Origin: Chloroflexota bacterium
GTDB lineage: Bacteria > Chloroflexota > Anaerolineae > B4-G1
Direction: 5' to 3'
DNA length: 40,952 bases
Assembly (NCBI GenBank): GCA_011048615.1
Contig: DSDT01000198.1
Location: 1 to 40,952, forward strand
Below, piece after piece: positions 26,918 to 35,262 of this stretch (its first letter is position 1; every line of letters starts with the position of its first letter). Under the pieces are notes generated by a model that worked only from the letters and a program-made list of their open reading frames with translations, had not been told where the DNA came from and did no database searches. Made by a program: the position numbers and the translations under genes.

Positions 26918-26946
26918 TTGACAGTCTAGTATCTCTGTGGTATCAT
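26918..26946 (+). promoter_or_regulatory. Promoter for the SAM riboswitch-metK (TTGACA-17-TATCAT)
   Basis: TTGACA 26918-26923, 17 nt spacer, TATCAT 26941-26946. Confidence 0.8.
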
Positions 26947-26974
26947 CGGCGACAAATTGAATAGCCCGGCGATG

Positions 26975-27076
<102 letters not shown>

Positions 27077-27093
27077 GAGGTTCCGTGATGGTG

Positions 27094-27124
27094 CCCCTTC
27101 TATCCTCCAGGAGGGGATTTTTTT
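27094..27124 (+). terminator. Riboswitch-controlled intrinsic terminator
   Basis: CCCCTTCT-ATCCTCC-AGGAGGGG (8-bp stem) followed by A and TTTTTTT; GGAGG at 27076-27080 could pair with CCTCC 27104-27108 as antiterminator. Confidence 0.88.
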
Positions 27125-27171
27125 ATCTGGGGCTGCCCCCGTCGGGGAAAATAGAGACAGGAGGTCTTGTT

Positions 27172-28359
27172 GTGACAGAACGAAACGTTGTGGTCGTGGA
27201 AGCGACCGGCCAGTTCATCGAGGATGTCCCCGTCGAAATTGTGGAACGGAAGGGGATCGGCCATCCCGATAGTCTGTGCGATGGGATTGCCGAGCGGGTA
27301 TCGGTGGAGTACAGCCGCTGGTGCCAGGAGAACCTGGGAGTGCTCCTCCATCACAATTTCGACAAGGTCCAGTTGGTGGCGGGAGAGGTGGACGTGACCT
27401 ACGGCGGTGGATGTATGCTGGTCCCCATGCGGATCCAAATCGCGGGCCGGGGTACGCCGGCGTTCCAGGGACAAAAAGTACCCATGGATGATATCGCCAT
27501 TCAGGCGGCCAAGCAGCACATTCGGGATACGATGCGCTGCCTGGACCCGGATCGGCACGTCGTCGTAGATAGTTATGCCGGCCGGGGGGCTGAGGAACTG
27601 CAGTACGTGGTGGATCACGTGACGGCCAACGATACCAGCTTTGGAGTCAGCCATTGGCCTCGCTCCAGGCTGGAGCACGCCGTCTACGAGACTGCCCAGC
27701 ACATCAATTACCGCTTGATAGACGAGTTCCCCATCGGCGAGGACGTCAAGGTGATGGGGCTGCGTCGCAATGGGCACTTGACGCTGACCGTCGCGCTGCC
27801 GTTGATGGCTCAGCGCATTGGTGACGCGGCCGAGTATCAGGAAGTCAAGCGGGCGACCGAGGCGGCGATCCAGGAGTACGCCTCGGGCCTCGACCATCGG
27901 TCGGTCACGGTGATGGTCAACACCGCCGACGACGTCGCCAACGACGCGGTCTACCTGACGTTGACCGGCACCTCGGCCGAGATGGGGGACGATGGATCGG
28001 TCGGGCGGGGTAATCGGGTCAATGGGGTCATCGCACCGTTCCGCTCCGCCAGCCTGGAGGCGGCCTGTGGCAAAAATCCCATCTCCCACGTGGGCAAGGT
28101 CTACAATGTGCTGGCTCTGTTGGCGGCCCAGGACATTGTGGCCCAGATTCCGACGGTGCGGGCGGTCACGGTCTACGTCCTCTCGCAGATCGGCGCGCCA
28201 TTGGACCGGCCGCTGGTGGCGACGGCACTGGTTCATCCCGCCAATGGCCCACTCACGCCCGGCGTTCAAGCTGACGTGGAGAGTGTGCTCGACGAGCACC
28301 TGATCGGAGTCAATTCTATCCGGGAGCGGATGCTAGGCCAGGAGTTGACCTTGTTCTAG
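27172..28359 (+). CDS. Methionine adenosyltransferase, archaeal-type (AdoMet_Synthase family)
   Basis: EDVPVEIVERKGIGHPDSLCDGIAE, LHHNFDKVQLVAGE, TGTSAEMGDDGSVGRGNRVNG, GKNPISHVGKVYN: archaeal MAT motifs, not bacterial MetK. GTG start after SD AGGAGG. Confidence 0.94.
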   Translation: MTERNVVVVEATGQFIEDVPVEIVERKGIGHPDSLCDGIAERVSVEYSRWCQENLGVLLHHNFDKVQLVAGEVDVTYGGGCMLVPMRIQIAGRGTPAFQGQKVPMDDIAIQAAKQHIRDTMRCLDPDRHVVVDSYAGRGAEELQYVVDHVTANDTSFGVSHWPRSRLEHAVYETAQHINYRLIDEFPIGEDVKVMGLRRNGHLTLTVALPLMAQRIGDAAEYQEVKRATEAAIQEYASGLDHRSVTVMVNTADDVANDAVYLTLTGTSAEMGDDGSVGRGNRVNGVIAPFRSASLEAACGKNPISHVGKVYNVLALLAAQDIVAQIPTVRAVTVYVLSQIGAPLDRPLVATALVHPANGPLTPGVQADVESVLDEHLIGVNSIRERMLGQELTLF

Positions 28360-28370
28360 CTGTTCTCTGT

Positions 28371-28407
28371 CCCGAGACCCTAAAAGGTCTGCTTTTAGGG
28401 TCTCGGG
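28371..28407. terminator. Perfect 15-bp hairpin between convergent MAT and korB genes
   Basis: CCCGAGACCCTAAAA-ggtctgc-TTTTAGGGTCTCGGG; no T-tract on either side. Confidence 0.7.
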
Positions 28408-28418
28408 AATGGGGAGGC

Positions 28419-29291
28419 TCAGGCCATCTCTGCCTGGAGAGCTTGGAACTGCTCTGCTCGCAGCTTTTCCAACGGTTGATCCACCAGCGGGCCGGCTTGG
28501 AGGGCCGGGATCTGTTCCTCGTAGGTCGGGAGCGGCTCACTGCGGTAAACGATGCCTATGGGGATGCGGTCGCCCCACTCGAACGCTTTCTGCCAAGCGG
28601 CCGGGCGGTCGCTGGGATCGTAACCCTCCTCTTCCTCCAGCTTGTAGACCCGTTCGTTGTAAAAGTCGTAGGCATAGTTCCGGTTAAAGGTCACGCAGGG
28701 CTGGAGGACGTCCACCAGGGCGTAGCCGGGGTGCTGCAGCGCCTCGCCGATCAGCCAGGCCAGGTGTTTTAGCTCGCCCGAGTAGCCCCTGGCGACGAAG
28801 GTGGCGCCGGCAGTGATGGCCAGGGCCAACGGCTGCACTGGCTGCTCGATGGCGCCATGCGGCGAGGTCGGCGTGCGCTTGCCCTGCTCGCTGGTGGGAG
28901 AGTACTGGCCCTTTGTCAGGCCATAGATGCGATTGTCCTGTACCACGTCCACAATGTTCAGATTGCGCCGCACGGTGTTGAGAAAGTGGCTCAGCCCTTC
29001 TCCATAGCCATCCCCGTCGCCGTGGACGGCAATGATCGGCAGGCCGTGGTTGGCGAGACGGGCGCCGGTCGCCACGGTCAGCGTCCGTCCATGGAGGGTG
29101 TGGAACCCGGTTATCTTCATATAGTGGGGCAGTTTGCTGCCGCAGCCGACTCCCGTGACGATAAAGGCCTGGTGGGGGGCGATGTTTTGTTCGACCAGCG
29201 CCATTTTGATCCCGTTGAGGATGGCGTGATTGCCGCAGCCCGGGCACCAGGTGGGTCGTTCCTTTCCTTCAAAGTCTTGGCGCGTCAACAT
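28419..29291 (-). CDS. 2-oxoacid:ferredoxin oxidoreductase, beta subunit (TPP-binding)
   Basis: WCPGCGNHAILNGIKMAL, TGVGCGSKLPHY, HGRTLTVATGARLAN, VHGDGDGYGEGLSHFLNTVRRNLNI. Confidence 0.94.
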   Translation of the reverse strand: MLTRQDFEGKERPTWCPGCGNHAILNGIKMALVEQNIAPHQAFIVTGVGCGSKLPHYMKITGFHTLHGRTLTVATGARLANHGLPIIAVHGDGDGYGEGLSHFLNTVRRNLNIVDVVQDNRIYGLTKGQYSPTSEQGKRTPTSPHGAIEQPVQPLALAITAGATFVARGYSGELKHLAWLIGEALQHPGYALVDVLQPCVTFNRNYAYDFYNERVYKLEEEEGYDPSDRPAAWQKAFEWGDRIPIGIVYRSEPLPTYEEQIPALQAGPLVDQPLEKLRAEQFQALQAEMA

Positions 29292-29292
29292 C

Positions 29293-31044
29293 TTACACCT
29301 CCTCCGGCAAATGAGCTAGAATGTACTCGGGCGTAAAGGGTCGGCCATCGTAGCGGCGAATTGCACCGGCGACCGAGCGGCCGGTTCGGGTGTGTAGCAA
29401 GGTCTCCAGTTGCCCGGTGCTGTTTCCCTCCACAACGATGGTCCGGTTCGTCTCGGCCAGAGCGGCCTGGGTAGCGGTCAGCGGGAAGGGATGGAGCGCG
29501 CCAAAGTGCAGCAGGTTCGCGCGCCGGGGCTGCTCGGCGTTGAGCCGGTCCACCGCCTCTCGCAGCGGGCCGTAGGTGGAGCCCCAGCACAGCAGGGTGG
29601 TCTCGGCCTCCTGCGGGCCGTACCAGGTTGGCTGCGGCACGTCCTCCTCGGCGCCCTGCATCTTGCGGGCCCGTTTGTTCACCTGGGCCACTCGATTGGC
29701 CGCATCCTCGCTGATGGCGCCGTATTCGTCGTGCTCGTTGGCGGTGGTGGTCCAGACTGCATTGGGGTGACCTGGCACGGCGCGGGGCGAGATGCCGGAC
29801 TCGGTGAACTTGAAGCGGCGGTAAGGCTCTTCCAAACTGTCCAACTGTTCTTTGGTCAGCAGTTCTCCCCGGTCTATTTCCACCGCGTCAAAGTTCAGCC
29901 CGTCCATCTCCAGGGTGCGGTACGCGACGGCCAGATAGTGGTCGCTGAGGACCAGGGCCGGGGTCTGGTACCGTTCTGCCAGGTTGAAGGACTGCCATCC
30001 GCTGTCGAACGCCTCCTCGATGGTGCCCGGGGTCAGGATGAAGCGGGGGAATTCGCCCTGGGAGGCGTGCAGCATGAACAGCAGGTCGCCCTGCTCGGTG
30101 CGGGTGGGCAGGCCGGTGGCTGGTCCGGGACGCTGGGCGTTGTAGACGACGATGGGGGTTTCGGTGATGCCGGCCAGGCCCAGCGCCTCGACCATCAGGG
30201 AGAACCCGCCGCCGGAGGTGGGGACCAGGGAGCGGGCGCCGACGTAGGCCGCGCCCACAGCCATGTTGATGGCCGCGATCTCGTCCTCGGCGTGTTTGGT
30301 GACGACGCTGTACTCGTCGGCGTGGGCGACGAACCAGTGCAGGACGGGCGAGCCGGGGGTCATCGGGTAGGCCGCGACGAAACGACAGCCGCCAGCCAAC
30401 GCGCCCAGGGAGAAGGATTCGGTGCCGTTGAGGCACAGCCGGGGCGGGGCGTCAGGCACGGCCTCCAGTCGGAAGGGGTATTCCTGCTGGAAAGGGCGCG
30501 AGGCCTCGATGCCGGCCTCAACGACGCGCAGATTGGCATTCACCACGGCTTCCCCTTTGGGGGCAAAGTTATCGCGGATGACGCTTTCCATGTACGCGGG
30601 ATCGAATCCGAGCAGGTTGGCCGCAACTCCCAGGATCACCGTGTTGCGCATCACTGGACGACCTCCCTTTTCCTCGGCCAATGCGGTCAAGGGGACGGGG
30701 AAGAAACTGACGTCGGGGCGGCGCAGGTCGTCGGACAGCTCGTCTTGCTGATCCTGGTCGTAGACCACCGCGCCGCCCTCGACGAGAGTGTTTACGTGCC
30801 GCCGGATCGTTTCCACGTCCAGGGCGAGCAGCAGGTGGATCGGCTCGGCGTGGGAGTAGAGCGGCTGTCGAGCGGCGCGGATGGAGAAAAAGTTGTGGCC
30901 GCCCCGGACGCGGGAGTAATAGTCGGGCAGGCCAAAGACATAGAGGCCGCCGCGTGTCAGCGCTTTGGCGAATCCGGCCCCGCTGGATTCCAGTCCCATC
31001 CCCGCCTCACCGCCGATGCGGATAGTGAGGTCGTTCTGTATCAT
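29293..31044 (-). CDS. 2-oxoacid:ferredoxin oxidoreductase, fused gamma-alpha subunit
   Basis: RIGGEAGMGLESSGAGFAKALTRGGLYVFGLPDYYSRVRGGHNFFSIR (gamma), GCRFVAAYPMTPGSPV...PTSGGGFSLMVEALGLAGITETPIVVYNAQRPGPATGLPTRTEQGDL (alpha). Confidence 0.94.
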   Translation of the reverse strand: MIQNDLTIRIGGEAGMGLESSGAGFAKALTRGGLYVFGLPDYYSRVRGGHNFFSIRAARQPLYSHAEPIHLLLALDVETIRRHVNTLVEGGAVVYDQDQQDELSDDLRRPDVSFFPVPLTALAEEKGGRPVMRNTVILGVAANLLGFDPAYMESVIRDNFAPKGEAVVNANLRVVEAGIEASRPFQQEYPFRLEAVPDAPPRLCLNGTESFSLGALAGGCRFVAAYPMTPGSPVLHWFVAHADEYSVVTKHAEDEIAAINMAVGAAYVGARSLVPTSGGGFSLMVEALGLAGITETPIVVYNAQRPGPATGLPTRTEQGDLLFMLHASQGEFPRFILTPGTIEEAFDSGWQSFNLAERYQTPALVLSDHYLAVAYRTLEMDGLNFDAVEIDRGELLTKEQLDSLEEPYRRFKFTESGISPRAVPGHPNAVWTTTANEHDEYGAISEDAANRVAQVNKRARKMQGAEEDVPQPTWYGPQEAETTLLCWGSTYGPLREAVDRLNAEQPRRANLLHFGALHPFPLTATQAALAETNRTIVVEGNSTGQLETLLHTRTGRSVAGAIRRYDGRPFTPEYILAHLPEEV

Positions 31045-31068
31045 GAGGGTTCTCCTTGTTGCTGCTGT

Positions 31069-31617
31069 CTATCCGATGAAGAATGGGTATTCTTCGTCGT
31101 CCCACCAGGTGCCATTTTGGGTGAGGTAATTGTGGGTGTTCTGCAGCAGGCGGTAGTGGGCATCCTCCTGTTTCACTAGAAACTCGTAGGCCTGGCGGGC
31201 GTGAGAGTCGTCAGTCTCCTCGGCTCCCTGGGCGTAAATCTCGCGCGAGATGCGTTCGGTCTCCAGTCCGAATTCCAGGGCGGCGATGTCCCCTTGCAGC
31301 GAGACCTCCCGCTCAGGGGTGAAGACGGGCATGGGGTCGGGGGGTTCATCACCCGGCAGATCGGGATTGGCCGGATCCAGGGAAAAGTCGGTCTGCATCG
31401 CCTCATCGTAAGGGATCCAGCCCTGTCCTTCTTCCAAGGCACGATACTCGGCCAGCAGCAACCTGAGGTGATCCTCCTCCTGATTGGCCAGGTCGAGGAA
31501 CATGGCCCGGCCCCGTTCACTGGAGGCCCGTTCGGCGGCCTGGGTGTAAAAGTTGTATCCATCTCGTTCCAGGCTCATGCCACGCCGTAGAATACCTTGA
31601 GGTGTGTTCCAGTCCAT
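31069..31617 (-). CDS. Ferritin-like / rubrerythrin-type di-iron protein (no rubredoxin domain)
   Basis: SLERDGYNFYTQAAERASSERGRAMFLDLANQEEDHLRLL and LETERISREIYAQGAEETDDSHARQAYEFLVKQEDAHYRLL (paired E/ExxH helices). Confidence 0.85.
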   Translation of the reverse strand: MDWNTPQGILRRGMSLERDGYNFYTQAAERASSERGRAMFLDLANQEEDHLRLLLAEYRALEEGQGWIPYDEAMQTDFSLDPANPDLPGDEPPDPMPVFTPEREVSLQGDIAALEFGLETERISREIYAQGAEETDDSHARQAYEFLVKQEDAHYRLLQNTHNYLTQNGTWWDDEEYPFFIG

Positions 31618-31695
31618 CGTTGTTCTCCTTTTATGTTCTATGCACGTGTTGATTGTCCAGTTCAAGTGTTCCGCTCGGCTTTGGGTGTGTGACTG

Positions 31696-32187
31696 TCACG
31701 TGTCCTGCGTTTCGGCCAGGCGGTTCAGGCGGTCCAACAGGGCCAAGACCTGATCGTTTTTTGGGATGTCGGCCATGTCATCGCCAAAGTGGGTGAATTG
31801 TATGATCCCCTGGCGGTCCACGACCAGCATGGCGGGCATGCGTCCCAATTTTAACAGCTTGACCTGCTGCCCATAGAGGTCAGCGACGGTATGCTTATAG
31901 TCCGCGAACCCGACGAAGGGGTACTGCTGCTCGTCCCACACCTGTTTGAAGCGGCGGGGGCCCTCGGGACCGATCACCAGAATCTCGGCGCGTCTCTGCC
32001 TGAAAGCGTCATACGCCTCGCGCAACTGCGCGAGATGCGCTCGACAGTAGGGTCACGTAAACCCCCGGGTAAACACCAACACCACGTTTTCCTGGGCCCG
32101 ATAATCCGACAGCCGGATCGTGCGGCCTTGTACGTCGGTCAGTTCAAAGTCTGGAGCGGCCTGACCCACGGCGATAGAGTCGGTCAT
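31696..32187 (-). CDS. AhpC/TSA-family redoxin; predicted selenoprotein with in-frame TGA (Sec45) in a UxxC motif
   Basis: Extending ORF 31696..32025 through TGA (32053-32055) to ATG 32185-32187 gives MTDSIAVGQAAPDFELTDVQGRTIRLSDYRAQENVVLVFTRGFT-U-PYCRAHLAQLREAYDAFRQRRAEILVIGPEG...; the N-terminal half is a canonical redoxin start in the same frame; ATGA overlap with the osmC stop. Confidence 0.85.
32017..32034 (-). promoter_or_regulatory. Candidate bacterial SECIS hairpin
   Basis: Minus strand CTCGCGC-AGTT-GCGCGAG; 25 nt between TGA and the apical loop; G is the second loop nucleotide. Confidence 0.7.
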
Positions 32188-32621
32188 GTCGTTTCCTCCT
32201 CTGCCAGGGATGACTGCACGGTGATCCCTTGGGTGAGCATCTTGTGGATGGGGCAGTGTTTAGAGACCATAAAGAGCCGCCGCTCCTCGTCCGGTGTCAG
32301 GTCGCCGATCAGCCGGATTTTCTCTGTGATTTGCTCGTGATACTCATCAATCCCTTCACACTGCTCACAATCCTCGGCAAAGACGCGGTCGTATGTCAAA
32401 TCGAGTTCCACCTCTTGCAAGGCGACCTCGCGATGCTGGGCATAGGTGTGCAGGACGATGGCCGTGCATGATCCCAGTCCCGACAGCAGCAAGCCGTAGG
32501 GGGTGAGGTGATGCACCTCCGCGACGGGATGGAACCGGGAATCGTCGGGATTGTGGGGGTCCATAGCCAAGACGTGGGTCTCGAATTGGCTGTTCTGACG
32601 GACAATGACTCGTTCTCCCAT
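32184..32621 (-). CDS. OsmC family protein (peroxiredoxin-like)
   Basis: HHLTPYGLLLSGLGSCTAIVLHTYAQHREVALQEVELDLTYDR; SKHCPIHKMLTQGITVQSSL (two conserved Cys). Confidence 0.92.
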   Translation of the reverse strand: MGERVIVRQNSQFETHVLAMDPHNPDDSRFHPVAEVHHLTPYGLLLSGLGSCTAIVLHTYAQHREVALQEVELDLTYDRVFAEDCEQCEGIDEYHEQITEKIRLIGDLTPDEERRLFMVSKHCPIHKMLTQGITVQSSLAEEETT

Positions 32622-32648
32622 GTTGTACCTCCTCTCAGTTGGGATTCT

Positions 32649-33380
32649 CTACTTGGGTTGGCCGACGACGGTCATATAGATGGTGCTTTCTGCGACGCCG
32701 TCCACGTCTAGCAGCGCGTTCGCTTCGTCGTCGTATAGCGCTGCGATCTGACAACTGCCGAGGCCCAGAGCCACGGCTGCCAGGGCGACGTTTTGAGCGA
32801 CATGGCCGGCGTCCAGGTAGATGTAGCGGTAAGCCCGCTGCTTGTACTTCCACTTGGAGCGTTCGAACACTGCCGTCCAGACAAAGACGAGATTCGCCCA
32901 GTACGCGATCTCTTGGTCAAGGGCGGCGTGAGCGATCTGGGTGCGGAAATCGCCGGCAGCCAGTTGTTCCAGGGCGTGCGGCTCGACCGCATAGTGGTAG
33001 ATGCCGGGCTCGATGTCCGCGACGGTGTGCACGACCAGGTAGGTCTCGATGGGGTACAGGGCGCCGGCTGAGGGGGCCGCGCGGAACCCTAACCCCTGGC
33101 TGGTCAGGGTGATCCCCTGTCCGGCCCACAACAGCTGCGACAGCTCGGCTTCTTCCAGCGGGGCATCTCGAAAGCGGCGCACGCTGCGCCGCTGCTGGAT
33201 GACGGTCCAGATCGGCGGCCCGTGCTCCACATGGGGTGCGCTGAGAGCGATCTGGGGGGCCGAGGGGTAGCGCTTGTAGGGCGGCGGCTTGTTTGCCCAA
33301 TCCAATCGCCCGCCGGGCAGATGGCCGCGCTGATATTTTGTCTCGCGTTGGAAGGCGTCTCCAATGTTGGATGAGATCAT
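32649..33380 (-). CDS. SagB/ThcOx-family nitroreductase-like oxidoreductase
   Basis: IQQRRSVRRFRDAPLEEAELSQLLWAGQGIT, RAAPSAGALYPIETYLVV, DAGHVAQNVALAAVALGLGSCQIAALYDDEANALLDVDG. Confidence 0.92.
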   Translation of the reverse strand: MISSNIGDAFQRETKYQRGHLPGGRLDWANKPPPYKRYPSAPQIALSAPHVEHGPPIWTVIQQRRSVRRFRDAPLEEAELSQLLWAGQGITLTSQGLGFRAAPSAGALYPIETYLVVHTVADIEPGIYHYAVEPHALEQLAAGDFRTQIAHAALDQEIAYWANLVFVWTAVFERSKWKYKQRAYRYIYLDAGHVAQNVALAAVALGLGSCQIAALYDDEANALLDVDGVAESTIYMTVVGQPK

Positions 33381-33426
33381 GCGTCGCTCCTATAGAGAAT
33401 GGCTGTCCCGTCGCTCTGGTGGTCTG

Positions 33427-33786
33427 CTAGAAGGGTTGTTTTTCCCGTGGACGGCGTTCTGGTATAGGCTGGATCGTTTTCTCACCTCGCAGGACCTCGT
33501 CCGAGACATAGAGCGCGCAGTAGCATGCTCCCCAGTCACGCAGATCGGGGTCGCGGTACTCGCACGGGCAGATGATGTCCCGGTCTTTTTCCTTGTCGCC
33601 GACTGCCAGCCGACAGGGGCAGGCCTGGTATCCATACCGTTCTCGGTTGATCAGCAAGCCCTCGACCAGTCCCCAGGTGAACTCGCGGTTGGGATTGAGG
33701 TGGTAGCCGGTAGACTCGGCCCATTGATCCAGGCTCGCGTACACTTGGTCTATTTTTTCTGGGGGGATGATAATCTCTTTAGTCAT
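33427..33786 (-). CDS. Ferredoxin:thioredoxin reductase, catalytic (beta) subunit-like
   Basis: [68 protein letters not shown] with the CPC/CPC/CxC cysteine pattern; start at [11 protein letters not shown]. Confidence 0.92.
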   Translation of the reverse strand: MTKEIIIPPEKIDQVYASLDQWAESTGYHLNPNREFTWGLVEGLLINRERYGYQACPCRLAVGDKEKDRDIICPCEYRDPDLRDWGACYCALYVSDEVLRGEKTIQPIPERRPREKQPF

Positions 33787-33788
33787 CT

Positions 33789-34079
33789 CTATAGCTCCAG
33801 TATCTGTGCCAGTTCCTCGGGCTTGAAGCCCACCACGCTCTGTTCGCCGTCCACCACCACAGTAGGGAAGGATGTCGCCGGGTTCCAACGGCGAACTTGC
33901 TCCACGGCCTCTTCTCGCTCGGAGCCGTGAAGCAGGTCTATGTAGATATAGTCGAATGCCACATCCTCGTCTTCGAGAAATTGGCGCGTCCGTTTGCACC
34001 AGATGCAAGTGGACAGGCCGTAGAATGTGATATGGTGCACTTCGTTCGCGCCGGATACATACCCTCTCGCTTGTACCAT
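33789..34079 (-). CDS. Glutaredoxin-like / NrdH-like redoxin
   Basis: [33 protein letters not shown]...[25 protein letters not shown]; CxxC and cis-Pro TSFPTVV. Confidence 0.92.
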   Translation of the reverse strand: MVQARGYVSGANEVHHITFYGLSTCIWCKRTRQFLEDEDVAFDYIYIDLLHGSEREEAVEQVRRWNPATSFPTVVVDGEQSVVGFKPEELAQILEL

Positions 34080-34132
34080 AATTTCCTCCTTGATGACTCT
34101 TGACTATTGGCAGGATTCGGTCGAAACCCGCG

Positions 34133-35245
34133 CTAATCGTTGACGATGGGCAGGCGAATGGTGAACGTGCTGCCCTCTCCGGGAGTGCTCTCCACAGTTA
34201 TTTCTCCTGCGTGCAGGTGGATCAATTCTCTGGCCAGAGCCAGGCCCAGGCCAGCTCCCTGTTGTTCCATTTTATCTCGGTCAATCTGCCGGAATCGTTC
34301 AAATAGATGGGGTATTTCGTTGGTGGCAATCCCGATGCCATAGTCGGTGACCGCTATCTCCACCCAGCCATCCATGACCTGAGTGCTCACCGTCACCCGG
34401 GAGCCCCTGTTTCGGGAGAACTTGATGCCATTCTCGATCAGCCGGCCCAGGGCGTTGGTAAAGATCGGTTCACATATCCGCACCGATGGCAGATCGGGAC
34501 TGGTGATCAATTCCAGGGCGATGCCCTTTTCTGCGGCGGCCGCCTTGTGCCGTTGGATAGTGGCCTGCAAGACGGCCTCCAGGTTGGGATGGATGCAGAC
34601 CAGCATGTGGTACTCGTCAGCCGCTCGACCGGTGTCTATTTGGACCATCATCATCAAGTCCTCCACCAGCCGGTTCAGACGGTCGGCTCCACGCTTGATG
34701 CCCTGCAAATAGTCCGTGATGCCCTCGACCGAGTCGGGAACTTCTTCCAGTGCCAGTTCGGTGTACCCCCGGACGTAGGTGAGGGGGGTCCGCAGTTCGT
34801 GCCCTAACACATTGGCGATCTGCTGCTTGAGTTTTTCGAACTGCTCCTCTGAGGCTTCCTGAATGGCCTGAGCGCGCCCCAGCCGACTGCTGACTGCCAC
34901 GACCAGCTCCTCGGGATCAAAGGGCTTGGTGAGGTAATCCTCGGCTCCCATCCCCTTCCCCTTTAGTTTGTCCTCCCGCTCGGCCTTGGCGGTCAAAAAG
35001 ATAAACGGCACGGTTATCCACTCTGGATGGATGCGGATGGCCTCGTAAAGGGCGTACCCGTCCATGCGGGGCATCATAATGTCGGCGATGATCAGATTCG
35101 GCTTGATCTCCTCCATCAGCTCCAGCGCATTGATGCCATCGGTAGCAGTAAAGACGGTGTAACCCTCTCCTTCCAGAATACCCTGGATGGCTGCCAGTAG
35201 AGGCTCGTGGTCGTCTACGACCAGGATGCGTTGTTTGTTCATCAT
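34133..35245 (-). CDS. Receiver-histidine kinase hybrid (N-terminal REC, C-terminal HisKA/HATPase)
   Basis: [68 protein letters not shown]. Confidence 0.94.
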   Translation of the reverse strand: MMNKQRILVVDDHEPLLAAIQGILEGEGYTVFTATDGINALELMEEIKPNLIIADIMMPRMDGYALYEAIRIHPEWITVPFIFLTAKAEREDKLKGKGMGAEDYLTKPFDPEELVVAVSSRLGRAQAIQEASEEQFEKLKQQIANVLGHELRTPLTYVRGYTELALEEVPDSVEGITDYLQGIKRGADRLNRLVEDLMMMVQIDTGRAADEYHMLVCIHPNLEAVLQATIQRHKAAAAEKGIALELITSPDLPSVRICEPIFTNALGRLIENGIKFSRNRGSRVTVSTQVMDGWVEIAVTDYGIGIATNEIPHLFERFRQIDRDKMEQQGAGLGLALARELIHLHAGEITVESTPGEGSTFTIRLPIVND

Positions 35246-35262
35246 CTCCCTCCGATTGTAAC

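Noticed and set aside
27100-28299. 399-aa minus-strand ORF antisense to the MAT gene
   Set aside because: Shadow ORF; low-complexity His/Arg-rich composition and no family motifs.
29410-31179. 589-aa plus-strand ORF antisense to korA
   Set aside because: Shadow ORF on the opposite strand of a well-supported conserved gene; no recognisable domain, typical of high-GC codon bias.
31696-32025. ORF-track redoxin as a 109-aa protein starting at MREAYDAF
   Set aside because: This start removes the conserved redoxin N-terminus and the active site; the upstream frame through TGA is clearly homologous, so the recoded model is preferred.
32053-32055. TGA in the redoxin gene as a pseudogene or sequencing error
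   Set aside because: Cannot be fully excluded, but it is the only disruption, lies exactly at the catalytic Cys column, is followed by a SECIS-like hairpin, and the rest of the frame is intact.
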